Counted from the first letter of the stretch, positions 11,374-22,272 are shown. The stretch: 64,000 bases of DNA from Vibrio metoecus (GCF_009665255.1 NZ_CP035686.1:2236001-2300000), one strand, 5' to 3'. Numbers and translations are program-made. The notes: generated by a model from the letters alone, not told the origin.

Positions 11374-11850
11374 TTAAGCTTTGCGCAAAAGTACAACCGC
11401 TTCACAGGCAATACCTTCTTTACGTCCGGTAAAACCCAGTTTTTCTGTCGTGGTCGCTTTGACATTGATGTTGCCCAGATCGGTTTCCAGATCTTCGGCA
11501 ATCGCCGCGCACATCGCCTGAATATAAGGAGCCATTTTCGGCGCTTGGGCAATGATCGTGACATCGGCATTACCGAGCACATAGCCTTGCTCTTTCACTC
11601 GACGATACACATCTTTGAGGAGCTCGCGGCTGTCTGCCCCTTTCCATTTATCATCGGTGTCAGGGAAGTGGCGGCCAATGTCTCCCGCGGCAATCGCGCC
11701 GAGCAAGGCATCACTTAACGCGTGCAGTGCCACATCGCCATCAGAATGGGCAATCAATCCTTGCTCATAAGGGATCTTCACTCCACCAATAATGATGGGA
11801 CCTTCACCGCCAAAACGGTGTACATCAAAGCCGTGGCCAATTCTGATCAT
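11374..11850 (-). CDS. ispF: 2-C-methyl-D-erythritol 2,4-cyclodiphosphate synthase
   Basis: Fifth step of the MEP isoprenoid pathway: converts CDP-methylerythritol 2-phosphate to the cyclodiphosphate. 158 residues. The zinc-binding start [11 protein letters not shown] (D8, H10) and the [15 protein letters not shown] signature are present, with [14 protein letters not shown] near the C-terminus. It overlaps the ispD 3' end by 4 bp. Confidence 0.97.
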   Translation of the reverse strand: MIRIGHGFDVHRFGGEGPIIIGGVKIPYEQGLIAHSDGDVALHALSDALLGAIAAGDIGRHFPDTDDKWKGADSRELLKDVYRRVKEQGYVLGNADVTIIAQAPKMAPYIQAMCAAIAEDLETDLGNINVKATTTEKLGFTGRKEGIACEAVVLLRKA

Positions 11851-12544
11851 GATTTTTCCTTATTACGACTTAAATAGAACTCGGCCAACGCGAGATCTTC
11901 AGGTTGAGTGATTTTAAGGTTATCGGCACGCCCCGTCACTAAGGCCGGCTTTTCGCCACGCCATTCAAAAGCGGAAGCTTCATCGGTAATCGACACCTTA
12001 TTTTGTAGCGCTTCAATCAAAGCACTGCGCAGCGGCTCGGCACGAAACATTTGTGGCGTAAGGGCGTGCCACAAGGCTGTGCGATCAACGGTATGATCAA
12101 TCTGCTGTGTATTGTCGCCTCGCTTCATGGTATCGCGCACTGGGGCGGCAAGAATCGCCCCGACTGGGTGCTCTAAAGCCCTGGCGATCAATTGAGAAAT
12201 ATCAGCGTGAGTCACACAAGGGCGCGCGGCATCGTGCACCAATACCCACTCACTAAGCGCATGTTGGCAAATATAGTGAAGTGCGGATAAGACGGAATCA
12301 GCACGCTCTTTCCCCCCGCAACCCGAATGACACGAGGATCCTGCGCGAGTGACAGGGTGGAAAAATAAGGGTCATCGACACTAATGGCGACCACCACTTG
12401 CTCGATTTGCGGGTGTCCTAAAAGATGTTCAATGGTATGTTCGAGAACCGTTTTACCGAGCAAGGTTAAATACTGCTTGGGTCGGTCGGCTTTCATTCGA
12501 CTCCCCACACCTGCGGCTGGCACAATCGCAATCATCTTATTCAT
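11847..12544 (-). pseudogene. ispD: ispD with an apparent single-base deletion
   Basis: 2-C-methyl-D-erythritol 4-phosphate cytidylyltransferase, third step of the MEP pathway. The N-terminal frame ([20 protein letters not shown], nucleotide-binding loop) reads correctly to VAGGK and then goes out of frame. The C-terminal part continues in another frame with VHDAARPCV and the rest of the protein. The join falls on a run of six G on the coding strand (12312-12317); a seventh G would restore 232 residues in 699 bp, against 698 present. MEP enzymes are essential here unless a mevalonate route exists, so this is more likely a sequencing or assembly error than a real null. It sits in ftsB-ispD-ispF order with 4-bp overlaps. 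Confidence 0.9.
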
Positions 12545-12825
12545 TGACGTGATTCCTCACCAATGATGCGGTAAAAGGTCTCACCATCTTTGACCATGCC
12601 GAGTTCATTACGGGCGCGTTCTTCAATGGCATCTAGCCCTTGGCGTAGATCGTCAATTTCAGCAAACATCTCTTGATTGCGCAGATGTAAGTTGGCATTC
12701 ACTTGCTGCTGCACCTCAATTTCTGACTGCACAGCCCGAAAATCCATCACACCGTTTTTTCCCCACATCAGGGTATAAAGCAGCCAGACCAGTAGTAGGC
12801 TCAGGGTCAAAGCAAAGACTCGCAT
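12541..12825 (-). CDS. ftsB: Cell division protein FtsB
   Basis: Small bitopic division protein that joins FtsL and FtsQ at the septum. I chose the ATG giving [21 protein letters not shown] (94 residues), because the usual FtsB begins directly with its membrane span; an upstream in-frame extension exists. Residues 4-20 form the single transmembrane helix, followed by a periplasmic coiled coil rich in Gln/Glu/Leu ([19 protein letters not shown]). It overlaps the ispD start by 4 bp. Confidence 0.93.
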   Translation of the reverse strand: MRVFALTLSLLLVWLLYTLMWGKNGVMDFRAVQSEIEVQQQVNANLHLRNQEMFAEIDDLRQGLDAIEERARNELGMVKDGETFYRIIGEESRQ

Positions 12826-12935
12826 AACCAATCCATCTTTCAAAACCAACGCCACAAGATCGTGGCGTTGGTCATTAGTTCGAATACAGCCTATTTATAC
12901 CACAAAGCCCAGAAAATGAGCTCGCAGGCTAGTGA

Positions 12936-13739
12936 TTATTGAGTTAATAAAAACGCAAACAAGCCAGCACCGAGCAATAAACGGTAGATCACAAATGGGG
13001 TCATTCCCATGCGAGAAATCAGCTTAAGGAAGAAATGAATACAGATATAAGCACTAACAAATGAAGTAATAATGCCGGTGAGCAAAAAGCCAACATGGAT
13101 AGGTTCACCACTGGTCACTAGTTTCAAGCCAAGATAGCTACCAGCCAGAACAATAATTGGGATCGACATTAAAAAAGAAAAACGCGCCGCAGCCTCACGA
13201 GTAAAGCCAAGATAGAGCGCAGCGGTAATGGTTGCCCCTGAACGCGATGTACCAGGAATGATCGCCACCGCTTGAGCAAGACCGATAAACAGTGCCTTTT
13301 TCCAATCCGCTTGATACTCATCCGCGTTGAGTGCCGAGTTCTTATCGACATACCATAGCAAAAGGCCAAACACGATGGTGGTAGTCGCGATCACCCAAGC
13401 ACTACGCAAATACACTTCGACGATGTCTTTCATCAAGAAACCAAACACACAAGCAGGAATGGTCGCTAAGATAATCAACCAGGCCAATTTGGCTTCTTTA
13501 CTGCGATCACCTTTAAATATTGAGGCGAAAAAAGCACTCAGTAGAGAAACCACTTCCTTGCGAAAATAGATAACAACCGCCGCTAGCGTGCCAAGATGTA
13601 CCGCGACATCAAAGGCTAAACCTTGATCTGCCCAGCCCAAAATCGCCGAAGGCAAAATCAGGTGTGCAGAACTCGAAATCGGTAAAAACTCGGTAAAACC
13701 TTGAATTAAAGCCAGAATGAATGACTCGAAATAACTCAT
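12936..13739 (-). CDS. uppP: Undecaprenyl-diphosphatase UppP (BacA)
   Basis: Integral membrane phosphatase that recycles undecaprenyl diphosphate to the monophosphate lipid carrier for cell-wall synthesis; extra copies give bacitracin resistance in related bacteria. 267 residues, strongly hydrophobic with about eight spans. Both BacA motifs are visible: the (E/Q)-rich [14 protein letters not shown] near residues 15-28 and [14 protein letters not shown] near residues 161-174. Its start overlaps the folK stop by 4 bp. Confidence 0.96.
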   Translation of the reverse strand: MSYFESFILALIQGFTEFLPISSSAHLILPSAILGWADQGLAFDVAVHLGTLAAVVIYFRKEVVSLLSAFFASIFKGDRSKEAKLAWLIILATIPACVFGFLMKDIVEVYLRSAWVIATTTIVFGLLLWYVDKNSALNADEYQADWKKALFIGLAQAVAIIPGTSRSGATITAALYLGFTREAAARFSFLMSIPIIVLAGSYLGLKLVTSGEPIHVGFLLTGIITSFVSAYICIHFFLKLISRMGMTPFVIYRLLLGAGLFAFLLTQ

Positions 13740-14242
13740 GATTGTTTCTTCTCTTCAATAGAAAACCAAATAGGTACAGGGGTGAGTGATGCTAAACCCT
13801 GCGCTTGCTGCCAAATCTGCTCAACAGTTCGATCATCACCAGCAATCACTCGTCGCGGGCAAAGCTCATATAAAGGTTGGATCACAAATGGGTAACGATA
13901 GATATCGGGTCGAGGTAACACAGGATCCCTCTCCGATACACAATCACCGTACAACACAATATCAAGATCCAGTGTTCGATCTTGATACTTTTGCGCATTT
14001 GGCAAACGGCCATACTGCAGCTCTATCGCTTTCAAATGTGCAATAAGCTCTGATAGAGATAATTTCGTTTCTATCTCTACCATCAAATTAAAAAAGGGAT
14101 GACTAGCAAAACCTACTGACGGGCACTCATAAATGGTTGAGATGCGTGAAGTGCTCGCGAGCTGAGTCAGCGCTCGCACTCCAGCTTCAATCGACTGATG
14201 GCGATCTTGATTTGATCCCACACCAATATAAGCGGTGATCAT
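13736..14242 (-). CDS. folK: 6-hydroxymethyl-7,8-dihydropterin pyrophosphokinase
   Basis: Transfers pyrophosphate from ATP to 6-hydroxymethyl-dihydropterin in folate synthesis. I chose the start giving [15 protein letters not shown] (168 residues), overlapping the folB stop by 4 bp (ATGA). The HPPK signature [13 protein letters not shown] is present near residue 96, as are the pterin-binding [10 protein letters not shown] residues. An in-frame extension upstream would run through folB and is rejected. Confidence 0.95.
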   Translation of the reverse strand: MITAYIGVGSNQDRHQSIEAGVRALTQLASTSRISTIYECPSVGFASHPFFNLMVEIETKLSLSELIAHLKAIELQYGRLPNAQKYQDRTLDLDIVLYGDCVSERDPVLPRPDIYRYPFVIQPLYELCPRRVIAGDDRTVEQIWQQAQGLASLTPVPIWFSIEEKKQS

Positions 14243-14592
14243 CCACGCGCTCGCTCGATAATCACACCCACCCCTTGGGCTTGCGGCACTGCACCCGGCT
14301 TGGTCAAACGAATGCGGATCCAAGGCACAGAGAAACGCATCATGATCAGTTCTGCGACTTCTTCAGCAACTCGCTCAACCAGCAGAAAACGACCTTGCTC
14401 AATATGCTCAATCACCGCTTGGCTGACTTGGGCATAATCCAAAGCATCTGCCACGTCATCACTTTTACCCGCAGGACGGTTGTCGTGCGCCATTTCCAAA
14501 TCCAGCACCAATTTCTGCTTGATCTGCTGTTCCCAGTCGTAGACACCGATCGTGGTGATCACTTCCAACTGCTCAATAAAGACTTTATCCAT
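14239..14592 (-). CDS. folB: Dihydroneopterin aldolase
   Basis: Folate pathway enzyme that cleaves dihydroneopterin to 6-hydroxymethyl-dihydropterin, the substrate of the next gene's product. 117 residues from ATG 14592 (MDKVFIEQLEVITTIGVYDWE). The conserved N-terminal IGVYDWE with catalytic Glu, and the C-terminal IRLTKPGAV with catalytic Lys, are visible. First gene of a folB-folK-uppP run. It is divergent from plsY; the 188-bp gap between them must hold both promoters. Confidence 0.95.
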   Translation of the reverse strand: MDKVFIEQLEVITTIGVYDWEQQIKQKLVLDLEMAHDNRPAGKSDDVADALDYAQVSQAVIEHIEQGRFLLVERVAEEVAELIMMRFSVPWIRIRLTKPGAVPQAQGVGVIIERARG

Positions 14593-14780
14593 GCTCAATC
14601 GCTTCCTGTTCACAGGTCGGATACCCAAACCAATGAAAAAATCGTACTATCCACTCAATCGCGATATGATATACCCAAACCTGTTCAAGATGCTAAATCC
14701 TAAAAGATTTTTTCTTATTCGACAGGGAATACAAATACTTATTCGAGATAACTTTTCGAAACACGCACTTTGAGGCTGTT

Positions 14781-15383
14781 ATGACTCCACTGGCGCTCAG
14801 CATGATCATTTTTGCCTATCTACTGGGGTCAATCTCCAGTGCGGTGCTGATCTGCCGAGTATTGCGTCTGCCCGATCCACGCGATGTGGGTTCACAAAAC
14901 CCCGGAGCGACCAATGTGCTGCGTATCGGCGGCAAAAAGGCCGCAGTCGCCGTTTTATTGTGTGACATGCTCAAAGGCACCATCCCTGTCTGGGGCGGCT
15001 ACTTCCTCAATATTGAACCTTTTATGTTGGGATTGGTGGCGATTGCCGCTTGCCTTGGGCATATGTACCCGATTTTTTTCCATTTCAAAGGTGGAAAAGG
15101 CGTGGCAACCGCGTTAGGAGCAATCGCTCCGATTGGACTCGATTTAACGGGAATGGTGATAGCGACGTGGTTAGTCGTGGTTGTTTTGTTTCGCTACTCT
15201 TCACTTGCAGCTTTAGTCACTGTGCTGCTTGCGCCACTCTATACTTGGCTTATCAAACCACAATACACGCTTCCGGTTGCGATGCTGTGCTGCTTGATCG
15301 TGCTGCGCCATCATCAAAACGTAAAGCGTCTGTTTGCTGGTACTGAGCCGAAAGTGGGTGAGAAAAAAAGTCACCAATCTTAA
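14781..15383 (+). CDS. plsY: Glycerol-3-phosphate acyltransferase PlsY
   Basis: Membrane acyltransferase that moves the acyl group from acyl-phosphate to glycerol 3-phosphate, the first step of phosphatidate synthesis in the PlsX/PlsY route. 200 residues with about five hydrophobic segments. The three PlsY motifs are visible: GSISSA near residue 15, the phosphate-binding [12 protein letters not shown] at about residues 37-48, and [11 protein letters not shown] near residues 103-113. Monocistronic and divergent from folB. Confidence 0.96.
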   Translation: MTPLALSMIIFAYLLGSISSAVLICRVLRLPDPRDVGSQNPGATNVLRIGGKKAAVAVLLCDMLKGTIPVWGGYFLNIEPFMLGLVAIAACLGHMYPIFFHFKGGKGVATALGAIAPIGLDLTGMVIATWLVVVVLFRYSSLAALVTVLLAPLYTWLIKPQYTLPVAMLCCLIVLRHHQNVKRLFAGTEPKVGEKKSHQS

Positions 15384-15464
15384 GGTTCGGCTTCCTGCTC
15401 AAAAGAAACGCCGCCTACCGCTCAACCTTCAGAACATATCAGCGGCGATTTCAAACAACAGCGA

Positions 15465-16277
15465 TCAGTACACGCTCAAGAAAAACGCACTTAAATGATG
15501 GATGACCTGATCCGGTTGCTCTAGGCTACTGATATGTCCCGCGCCATCAATCACCTCAAGTCCGCTGCCACGAATTGCATCTTGCATCAGATAAGATTCT
15601 AAAACTGGGCGAGGAGTGTCTTCACTACCCACCATGATCAGCACAGGCAGTGTTAAGTTTTCAATCTCATCCATCAAATCGCGACGTCCAAAAATCATGC
15701 GGCCTAGACGCGCCACTTCAACTGCGCGCTCACCGGATAACTTTTGAAGTGCAGAACGGAACTGAGTAACCACAGGCAACTCATTTTTCAGGGTGTCGGA
15801 TGCAAAAAACATCGGCACAACCGCATCAACAATCGGTGCTGGCACTGCTTGAAGCTGAGTAATTGCATCAAGCATCGAAAAATATTTTTTATGCGTGACT
15901 TCAGGTTCAAGCCCCACAAAGGTATCCATCATCACCAGTGATTTAACGCGCGCTGGCGCCAACACAGCTAATTCTGCACCCCACATGCCGCCAACAGACA
16001 GACCAACGATTGAGAATTGCTCTATCTGCAAGTGATCCATCAGCGCAAGAATATGCTGCGCATAATCTTTGAGGTTATTCATCGAAGCGGGAGCCGAATC
16101 TGAATCACCATGCGCCCAAAAATCCGGCACAATACAACGATAATGCTGGCTCAACTCAGCAATTTGCGGAGCCCACATTTGATGATCCCACAGATAACTG
16201 TGCCCAAACACCAGCACTTCTCCTTCACCGACATCAAGGTAAGCCATTTTTTGGCCATCAATAAACCACGAATTCAT
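15465..16277 (-). CDS. Alpha/beta-fold hydrolase
   Basis: Predicted cytoplasmic alpha/beta hydrolase, 270 residues from ATG 16277 (MNSWFIDGQKMAYLDVG), with GGAAG about 10 bases before it; a TTG start 63 bp upstream is possible. The nucleophile elbow G-L-S-V-G-G lies near residue 91. The acid D is probably in VGSEDTPRP and the catalytic His in DGAGHISSLEQP near the C-terminus, completing the Ser-Asp-His triad. Resembles 3-oxoadipate enol-lactonase-like members, but substrate cannot be read from sequence. Stands alone between plsY and tsaD. Confidence 0.85.
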   Translation of the reverse strand: MNSWFIDGQKMAYLDVGEGEVLVFGHSYLWDHQMWAPQIAELSQHYRCIVPDFWAHGDSDSAPASMNNLKDYAQHILALMDHLQIEQFSIVGLSVGGMWGAELAVLAPARVKSLVMMDTFVGLEPEVTHKKYFSMLDAITQLQAVPAPIVDAVVPMFFASDTLKNELPVVTQFRSALQKLSGERAVEVARLGRMIFGRRDLMDEIENLTLPVLIMVGSEDTPRPVLESYLMQDAIRGSGLEVIDGAGHISSLEQPDQVIHHLSAFFLSVY

Positions 16278-16385
16278 TTTAGTTATACTTCCATCATTAA
16301 AAATAGAAACTGACTCTAACACGAAGGGCGGTTTAGACAAGTCGGAACAGAAAGTAAGCTTTCGCTAATTCATTCTTTTGTTTAG

Positions 16386-16411
16386 AAAAAACGGCCGCTA
16401 GCGCGACCGTT
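16386..16411 (-). terminator. Terminator after tsaD
   Basis: On the minus strand, AACGGTCGC / GCGGCCGTT forms a 9-bp stem (one G-U pair) with a 4-base loop, followed by TTTTTT-type sequence. It lies about 20 bp after the tsaD stop. Confidence 0.85.
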
Positions 16412-16431
16412 TCAATACCATTTCGTAGTAC

Positions 16432-17451
16432 TTATTTCTGAATTGACGTTAACTGATCAATCGGCCAACGCGGGCGAGCTTGCAAGCCAAGTTCACACAC
16501 ATCACCATTCTTCAAACGCTGCATTCCGGCATAAGCGATCATTGCACCGTTATCGGTACAAAACTCAGTGCGCGGATAATACACTTCGCCACCGATTTTT
16601 TTCGCAAGCTTTTCCAAATCCGCACGCAGCTGCTTATTGGCACTCACACCACCTGCAATCACCACGCGTTTTAAACCGGTTTCTTCCAACGCACGTCGAC
16701 ACTTAATGACCAAAGTGTCACACACCGCTTCTTGGAAAGCGTAGGCAATATCGGCGCGCGTCTGTTCATCATCACCGTTGGCGGCAATCGTGTTAGCGGT
16801 AAAGGTTTTTAAACCAGAGAAACTCATATCAAGTCCTGGTCTGTCCGTCATTGGACGCGGGAATTTAAAGCGCCCAGCGGTTCCTTTTTCCGCCAACTTC
16901 GCCAGTAGAGGTCCACCAGGGTAATCCAGCCCCATCAACTTAGCCGTTTTATCAAAGGCTTCGCCTGCGGCATCATCAATCGATTCCCCTAAAATTCGGT
17001 ATTCACCGATATTTTTCACCTCAACTAGCATGGTGTGACCACCCGATACCAGCAAAGCGACAAAAGGAAATGGCGGCGGATTGTCTTCCAACATCGGAGC
17101 CAGCAGATGCCCTTCCATATGATGAACCGGCACCGCAGGCACATTCCATGCGTAAGCCAAACTACGTCCGATGGTGGCTCCAACCAACAGAGCGCCCACT
17201 AAACCAGGGCCGGCGGTGAACGCTACGCCATCTAAATCTTGTGGCGTCACATTCGCCTCTTCCATCGCCGCTTTGATCAGTGGAATGGTTTTTTTAACAT
17301 GGTCACGTGATGCCAACTCCGGCACGACACCACCGTAATCGGCGTGAAGTTTTACCTGACTGTAGAGCTTATGAGACAGTAGTCCTTTTTCGTCATCGTA
17401 AATCGCGACACCCGTTTCATCACAAGAGGTTTCAATACCAATAATGCGCAT
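16432..17451 (-). CDS. tsaD: tRNA N6-adenosine threonylcarbamoyltransferase TsaD
   Basis: Catalytic subunit of t6A37 tRNA modification, working with TsaB, TsaC and TsaE. 339 residues of the ASKHA fold, starting [19 protein letters not shown]. The glycoprotease-family metal ligands are in [10 protein letters not shown] (H111-x(3)-H115 pattern), and the nucleotide-binding [11 protein letters not shown] is near residue 267. Faces rpsU across a divergent 240-bp gap, the usual tsaD/rpsU arrangement in gamma-proteobacteria. Confidence 0.97.
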   Translation of the reverse strand: MRIIGIETSCDETGVAIYDDEKGLLSHKLYSQVKLHADYGGVVPELASRDHVKKTIPLIKAAMEEANVTPQDLDGVAFTAGPGLVGALLVGATIGRSLAYAWNVPAVPVHHMEGHLLAPMLEDNPPPFPFVALLVSGGHTMLVEVKNIGEYRILGESIDDAAGEAFDKTAKLMGLDYPGGPLLAKLAEKGTAGRFKFPRPMTDRPGLDMSFSGLKTFTANTIAANGDDEQTRADIAYAFQEAVCDTLVIKCRRALEETGLKRVVIAGGVSANKQLRADLEKLAKKIGGEVYYPRTEFCTDNGAMIAYAGMQRLKNGDVCELGLQARPRWPIDQLTSIQK

Positions 17452-17691
17452 AGTTTTCTCAGCACGCTGCCATTAAAAATCAAATATGGCCTCATGTTAC
17501 CTCGCCTTGGCGCGACAAACAAACCTTGTCCAGAATGTAAGCGACAAAGTGCTTTACAAAGGAAGGGCGATCGGATTAAAATTCCGCACCATTTTGATCT
17601 AGCTGATTATCGACTTGGCGCACAAGAGTTCTTGCTGCTCGGGTCACCAAAATATCAGCATTAACGAATTAACCCCTGAGGTGAAAGGCAT

Positions 17692-17907
17692 ATGCCAGTA
17701 GTTAAAGTACGTGAAAACGAACCGTTCGACGTAGCTCTGCGTCGTTTCAAACGCTCTTGCGAAAAAGCAGGTATCCTTTCTGAAGTGCGTCGTCGTGAGC
17801 ACTACGAAAAGCCAACTACCGTTCGCAAACGCGCTAAAGCAGCTGCTCAAAAGCGTCACGCTAAGAAGCTGGCTCGCGAAAACGCACGTCGCGTTCGTCT
17901 GTACTAA
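17692..17907 (+). CDS. rpsU: 30S ribosomal protein S21
   Basis: Small basic ribosomal protein needed for initiation on the 30S subunit. 71 residues ([21 protein letters not shown]...), Arg/Lys-rich C-terminus. First gene of the macromolecular synthesis operon rpsU-(yqeY)-dnaG-rpoD. A strong GAGG lies a few bases before the ATG. Confidence 0.98.
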
Positions 17908-17936
17908 TAGCAATTTCCTAAACTAAGGAATTTGTT

Positions 17937-18380
17937 ATGGCTCTGATTGATAGTCTCAAAGAAGAGCAAAAACTAGCGATGAAAGCCAAGGATAAACAAC
18001 GCCTTGGCACTATCCGTTTAGCGTTGGCCGCAATTAAACAACGTGAAGTCGATGAACAGATCACTCTGAGCGATGACGACATTGTTGGCGTGCTGACCAA
18101 AATGGTCAAACAACGTCGCGACTCTGTAAGCCAATACGAAGCAGCCAATCGTCAAGATTTAGCTGATGCGGAAAAGATAGAAATCACCGTGCTTGAGGAA
18201 TTTATGCCTCAACCTTTGACGGATGAAGAAGTGAGTGCATTGATTGACAGTGCGATAACCGACTCTTCCGCCACTGGCATGCAAGACATGGGCAAAGTGA
18301 TGGCTGTACTGAAACCGCACATTCAAGGGCGTGCAGACATGGGTAAAGTAAGCGGTTTAGTCCGCGCTAAACTGGCTTAA
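17937..18380 (+). CDS. GatB/YqeY-domain protein
   Basis: 147-residue protein of the YqeY family, related to the tRNA-binding tail of GatB. The characteristic start (ALIDSLKEEQKLAMKAKDKQRLGTIRL) and the C-terminal GMQDMGKVMAVLKPHIQGRADMGKVSGLVRAKL are visible. It has only 29 bp from rpsU and sits between rpsU and dnaG, a common Vibrio arrangement. No specific biochemical role is established from sequence; a tRNA-amidation link is inferred only from the GatB similarity. Confidence 0.93.
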   Translation: MALIDSLKEEQKLAMKAKDKQRLGTIRLALAAIKQREVDEQITLSDDDIVGVLTKMVKQRRDSVSQYEAANRQDLADAEKIEITVLEEFMPQPLTDEEVSALIDSAITDSSATGMQDMGKVMAVLKPHIQGRADMGKVSGLVRAKLA

Positions 18381-18397
18381 TCCCAACCCAATTACAG

Positions 18398-18433
18398 CAA
18401 GCCGTGCAATCCTCTGGAACGCACGGCTTGTTT
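18398..18433 (+). terminator. Internal terminator/hairpin before dnaG
   Basis: CAAGCCGTGC / GCACGGCTTG, a perfect 10-bp stem with a 13-base loop, followed by TTTGTATTTG. It lies between yqeY and dnaG. In the E. coli operon an internal terminator before dnaG keeps primase low relative to S21, and this hairpin is placed to do the same. Confidence 0.8.
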
Positions 18434-18470
18434 GTATTTGATCCTCTCGTTTTCGGTGCACGCAAGATTT

Positions 18471-20234
18471 ATGGCAGGACACATCCCACGCAGTTTTATT
18501 GATGGTCTCCTCGCTCGACTCGATATTGTCGACGTCATTGACGCACGCGTAAAACTGAAGAAAAAGGGCAAAAACTACGGTGCTTGCTGCCCTTTCCATA
18601 ACGAAAAAACCCCTTCATTCAGTGTCAGTCAGGAAAAACAGTTCTATCACTGCTTCGGCTGTGGTGCGCATGGTAATGCCATCGACTTTGTCATGGAATT
18701 CGAGCGAATGGAGTTTCCTGAAGCCATTGAAGAACTTGCCTCGACAGTAGGGCTGGAGGTGGAGCGTGAAGAACGCACGCCTTCAAGCCCATTTGCTAAG
18801 AATACTCCAACGGTAAAAAGTGAAGAGAAACGCAGCCTGTATGATCTCATGGGCAGCATCGCACAATTTTATCGTCAACAACTCAAAGTACCGACCAACA
18901 AGCACGCGATCGAGTATTTAAAAAATCGCGGGTTATCCGGTGAAATAGTCCAAAAGTTTGGTATCGGTTACGTGGCTGATGAATGGGATCTTGTACGTCG
19001 CAACTTTGGCCAACAACGAAACAGCGAAGACATGCTCGTTACCGCTGGTATGCTGATTGAGAGTGATAATGGCCGCCGCTATGACCGTTTTCGTGGCCGA
19101 GTGATGTTCCCGATCCGCGATCGTCGTGGCAGAGTGATCGGCTTTGGCGGGCGGATTACCGAGCAAGGCACGCCAAAATACCTAAACTCACCAGAAACAC
19201 CGATTTTCCATAAAGGCAAAGAGCTGTATGGCCTTTATGAAGTCCTGCAGGCATACCGTGAACCACCACAAATCCTAGTGGTGGAAGGCTATATGGATGT
19301 CGTGGCACTCGCTCAATATGGCGTAGATTATTCCGTCGCCTCTCTTGGTACCTCAACCACGGGTGATCACTTGCAACTGCTGTTTCGCCAAACTAACCAA
19401 GTGGTGTGCTGTTATGATGGTGACCGAGCTGGACGTGATGCTGCATGGCGTGCGCTCGAAAACGCACTGAGCTATCTCAAAAGTGGAAATATCTTAAAGT
19501 TTCTTTTTTTGCCGGATGGTGAAGACCCTGACAGCTACGTACGTAAATACGGTAAAGCAGATTTCGAACAGCAGCTTGCTAACGCAACGCCGCTTTCACA
19601 ATACTTGTTTGATAACCTTATTGAACTTCACCAGCTCAACTTGGGATCCCATGAAGGTAAATCGGCATTACGCGCATTAGCAACACCACTTATCGACAAG
19701 ATACCGGATCCTTTTTTACAAGAGATCCTAGAAAAATTACTCGATGAACGGACGGGATTTGATCACCAGCTACGCCGTAAAAAAGCGCGTAATCCAGAAA
19801 ATCGACCCGCACCACATAAAGCAATAAAACGTACGCCAATGCGTGATGTTATTGCGCTCTTAGTACAAAATCCAAGCTATGCTGAATTGGTACCCGACCT
19901 CGCAAGTGTTCGTCATTTAATGCTTCCAGGGCTCGATACCTTCAGTGAAGTACTTGAGAAATGTCGACAATATCCCCATATCACTACGGGTCAATTGCTC
20001 GAACATTGGCGAGACTCAAAAAATGAGACGCTTCTGTCTCGTCTAGCAAGTTGGGATATTCCCCTTGTCGAAGACAATCAAGAAGAACTATTTTTAGACT
20101 CATTGGACAAAATTCTTGCCCAGTGCGTAGAAAAACAAATTGAAAATTTGCAGGCTAAAGCGCGAAGTGTCGGTTTATCAACCGAAGAAAGAAGGGAGCT
20201 CCAAGATTTGATCTTAAAAGGCTTGAAAGCGTAA
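18471..20234 (+). CDS. dnaG: DNA primase
   Basis: Makes RNA primers for replication, recruited by DnaB helicase. I chose ATG 18471 (MAGHIPRSFIDGLL, 587 residues). The N-terminal CHC2 zinc-binding ligands are C40, H43, C61 and C64. The toprim catalytic core follows (VVEGYMDVVALAQYG near residue 265 and CCYDGDRAGRDAAW near 308), then a C-terminal helicase-interaction domain. Preceded by an internal hairpin and followed 98 bp later by rpoD. Confidence 0.97.
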   Translation: MAGHIPRSFIDGLLARLDIVDVIDARVKLKKKGKNYGACCPFHNEKTPSFSVSQEKQFYHCFGCGAHGNAIDFVMEFERMEFPEAIEELASTVGLEVEREERTPSSPFAKNTPTVKSEEKRSLYDLMGSIAQFYRQQLKVPTNKHAIEYLKNRGLSGEIVQKFGIGYVADEWDLVRRNFGQQRNSEDMLVTAGMLIESDNGRRYDRFRGRVMFPIRDRRGRVIGFGGRITEQGTPKYLNSPETPIFHKGKELYGLYEVLQAYREPPQILVVEGYMDVVALAQYGVDYSVASLGTSTTGDHLQLLFRQTNQVVCCYDGDRAGRDAAWRALENALSYLKSGNILKFLFLPDGEDPDSYVRKYGKADFEQQLANATPLSQYLFDNLIELHQLNLGSHEGKSALRALATPLIDKIPDPFLQEILEKLLDERTGFDHQLRRKKARNPENRPAPHKAIKRTPMRDVIALLVQNPSYAELVPDLASVRHLMLPGLDTFSEVLEKCRQYPHITTGQLLEHWRDSKNETLLSRLASWDIPLVEDNQEELFLDSLDKILAQCVEKQIENLQAKARSVGLSTEERRELQDLILKGLKA

Positions 20235-20332
20235 CCCTGTTGAGATAGTCAGCAAAGAATAAATTTGTTAGTATACGTGGTTTGCATTGCGCATACTTAT
20301 TCCTTCACCAGATACGAAGTTGGATACCGTCT

Positions 20333-22219
20333 ATGGATCAAAATCCGCAGTCACAGCTTAAACAACTTGTCCTACGTGGCAAGGAACAGGGCTATCTGAC
20401 CTACGCCGAAGTAAATGACCACTTGCCTGCTGAAATCGTTGATTCAGAGCAGGTGGAAGATATTATTCAGATGATCAATGACATGGGTATCAAGGTAGTT
20501 GAAACTGCTCCTGATGCCGATGATCTTGCCCTCAGCGATGATACCACCATCACTGACGAAGATGCTGCCGAAGCGGCAGCCGCGGCACTTTCTAGCGTAG
20601 AGAGTGAGATTGGCCGCACCACCGACCCAGTACGTATGTACATGCGTGAAATGGGTACGGTTGAGCTTTTGACACGTGAAGGTGAAATCGATATCGCCAA
20701 GCGCATTGAAGATGGTATTAACCAAGTTCAAAGTGCGATTGCTGAGTATCCTGGAACCATCCCTTACATTCTTGAGCAGTTTGATCGCGTTCAGGCAGAA
20801 GAACTCCGCCTAACAGATCTAATTTCGGGTTTCGTTGATCCTAATGATATGGAAACCGAAGCACCAACTGCTACTCATATCGGTTCAGAACTTTCTGAAG
20901 CCGATCTCGCCGATGAAGATGACGAGATCGCCGCTGAAGAAGATGATGAAGACGAGGATGAAGACGAAAACGGCGATGGCGAAAGCAGCGACAGCGAAGA
21001 AGAAGTCGGCATCGATCCTGAACTCGCTCGTGAAAAATTCAATGAGCTGCGCGGTAAATTCCAAAACCTGCAATTAGCAGTGAATGAATTTGGTCGTGAC
21101 AGTAACCAAGCCTCTGAAGCTTCCGGCCTAGTATTGGATATTTTCCGCGAATTCCGCCTAACACCAAAGCAATTTGACCATTTGGTTGAAACGCTGCGTA
21201 CTTCAATGGATCGTGTGCGTACTCAAGAACGCTTAGTGATGAAAGCGGTTGTTGAAATCGCGAAAATGCCAAAAAAATCGTTTATTGCTCTGTTTACTGG
21301 CAACGAATCGAACGAAGAGTGGCTAGACAAAGTCCTCGCTTCTGATAAGCCTTACGTAGCGAAAGTACGTGATCAAGAAGAAGATATCCGTCGTTCTATC
21401 CAGAAACTGCAAATGATCGAACAAGAGACTTCACTGTCTGTTGAACGCATCAAAGACATCAGTCGTCGTATGTCAATCGGTGAAGCAAAAGCTCGCCGTG
21501 CGAAGAAAGAGATGGTCGAAGCGAACTTACGTCTGGTTATTTCGATTGCTAAGAAATACACCAACCGCGGTCTGCAATTCTTGGATTTGATCCAAGAAGG
21601 TAACATCGGCCTGATGAAAGCTGTAGACAAGTTTGAATACCGTCGTGGCTATAAGTTCTCAACTTATGCGACATGGTGGATCCGCCAAGCGATCACCCGT
21701 TCTATTGCAGACCAAGCACGTACAATTCGTATTCCAGTACACATGATCGAAACGATCAACAAACTGAATCGAATTTCACGTCAAATGCTACAAGAAATGG
21801 GTCGTGAGCCTCTGCCTGAAGAATTGGCAGAACGCATGCAGATGCCAGAAGACAAGATCCGTAAAGTGCTGAAAATCGCAAAAGAGCCAATCTCCATGGA
21901 GACACCGATCGGTGATGATGAAGATTCGCATCTGGGTGATTTCATCGAGGATACAACCCTCGAACTGCCACTGGATTCAGCGACCGCAACTAGCCTTAAA
22001 GCTGCAACCCGCGATGTATTAGCTGGCCTAACGCCTCGCGAAGCAAAAGTGCTGCGTATGCGCTTTGGTATCGACATGAATACCGACCACACTTTGGAAG
22101 AAGTGGGTAAACAGTTCGACGTAACTCGTGAACGTATCCGTCAGATCGAAGCAAAAGCACTGCGCAAACTGCGTCATCCAAGCCGCTCAGAGACTCTGCG
22201 CAGCTTCTTGGATGAATAA
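20333..22219 (+). CDS. rpoD: RNA polymerase sigma factor RpoD (sigma-70)
   Basis: Housekeeping sigma factor, 628 residues from ATG 20333 ([22 protein letters not shown]). Region 1.1 is N-terminal. A very acidic stretch (Glu/Asp repeats near residues 190-225) lies in the non-conserved region between 1.2 and 2. Regions 2.1-2.4 ([23 protein letters not shown]... [13 protein letters not shown]) and the 4.2 helix-turn-helix ([23 protein letters not shown]) are intact. Last gene of the rpsU operon, ending at a strong terminator. Confidence 0.98.
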   Translation: MDQNPQSQLKQLVLRGKEQGYLTYAEVNDHLPAEIVDSEQVEDIIQMINDMGIKVVETAPDADDLALSDDTTITDEDAAEAAAAALSSVESEIGRTTDPVRMYMREMGTVELLTREGEIDIAKRIEDGINQVQSAIAEYPGTIPYILEQFDRVQAEELRLTDLISGFVDPNDMETEAPTATHIGSELSEADLADEDDEIAAEEDDEDEDEDENGDGESSDSEEEVGIDPELAREKFNELRGKFQNLQLAVNEFGRDSNQASEASGLVLDIFREFRLTPKQFDHLVETLRTSMDRVRTQERLVMKAVVEIAKMPKKSFIALFTGNESNEEWLDKVLASDKPYVAKVRDQEEDIRRSIQKLQMIEQETSLSVERIKDISRRMSIGEAKARRAKKEMVEANLRLVISIAKKYTNRGLQFLDLIQEGNIGLMKAVDKFEYRRGYKFSTYATWWIRQAITRSIADQARTIRIPVHMIETINKLNRISRQMLQEMGREPLPEELAERMQMPEDKIRKVLKIAKEPISMETPIGDDEDSHLGDFIEDTTLELPLDSATATSLKAATRDVLAGLTPREAKVLRMRFGIDMNTDHTLEEVGKQFDVTRERIRQIEAKALRKLRHPSRSETLRSFLDE

Positions 22220-22240
22220 TTCAAGTTGGTTATGAACTGG

Positions 22241-22272
22241 AAAAGGTGAGCTGAGCTCACCTTTTCTTTTTT
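22241..22272 (+). terminator. rpoD terminator
   Basis: AAAAGGTGAGC / GCTCACCTTTT, an 11-bp perfect stem with loop TGA, followed by CTTTTTT. Placed 22 bp after the rpoD stop. Confidence 0.92.
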
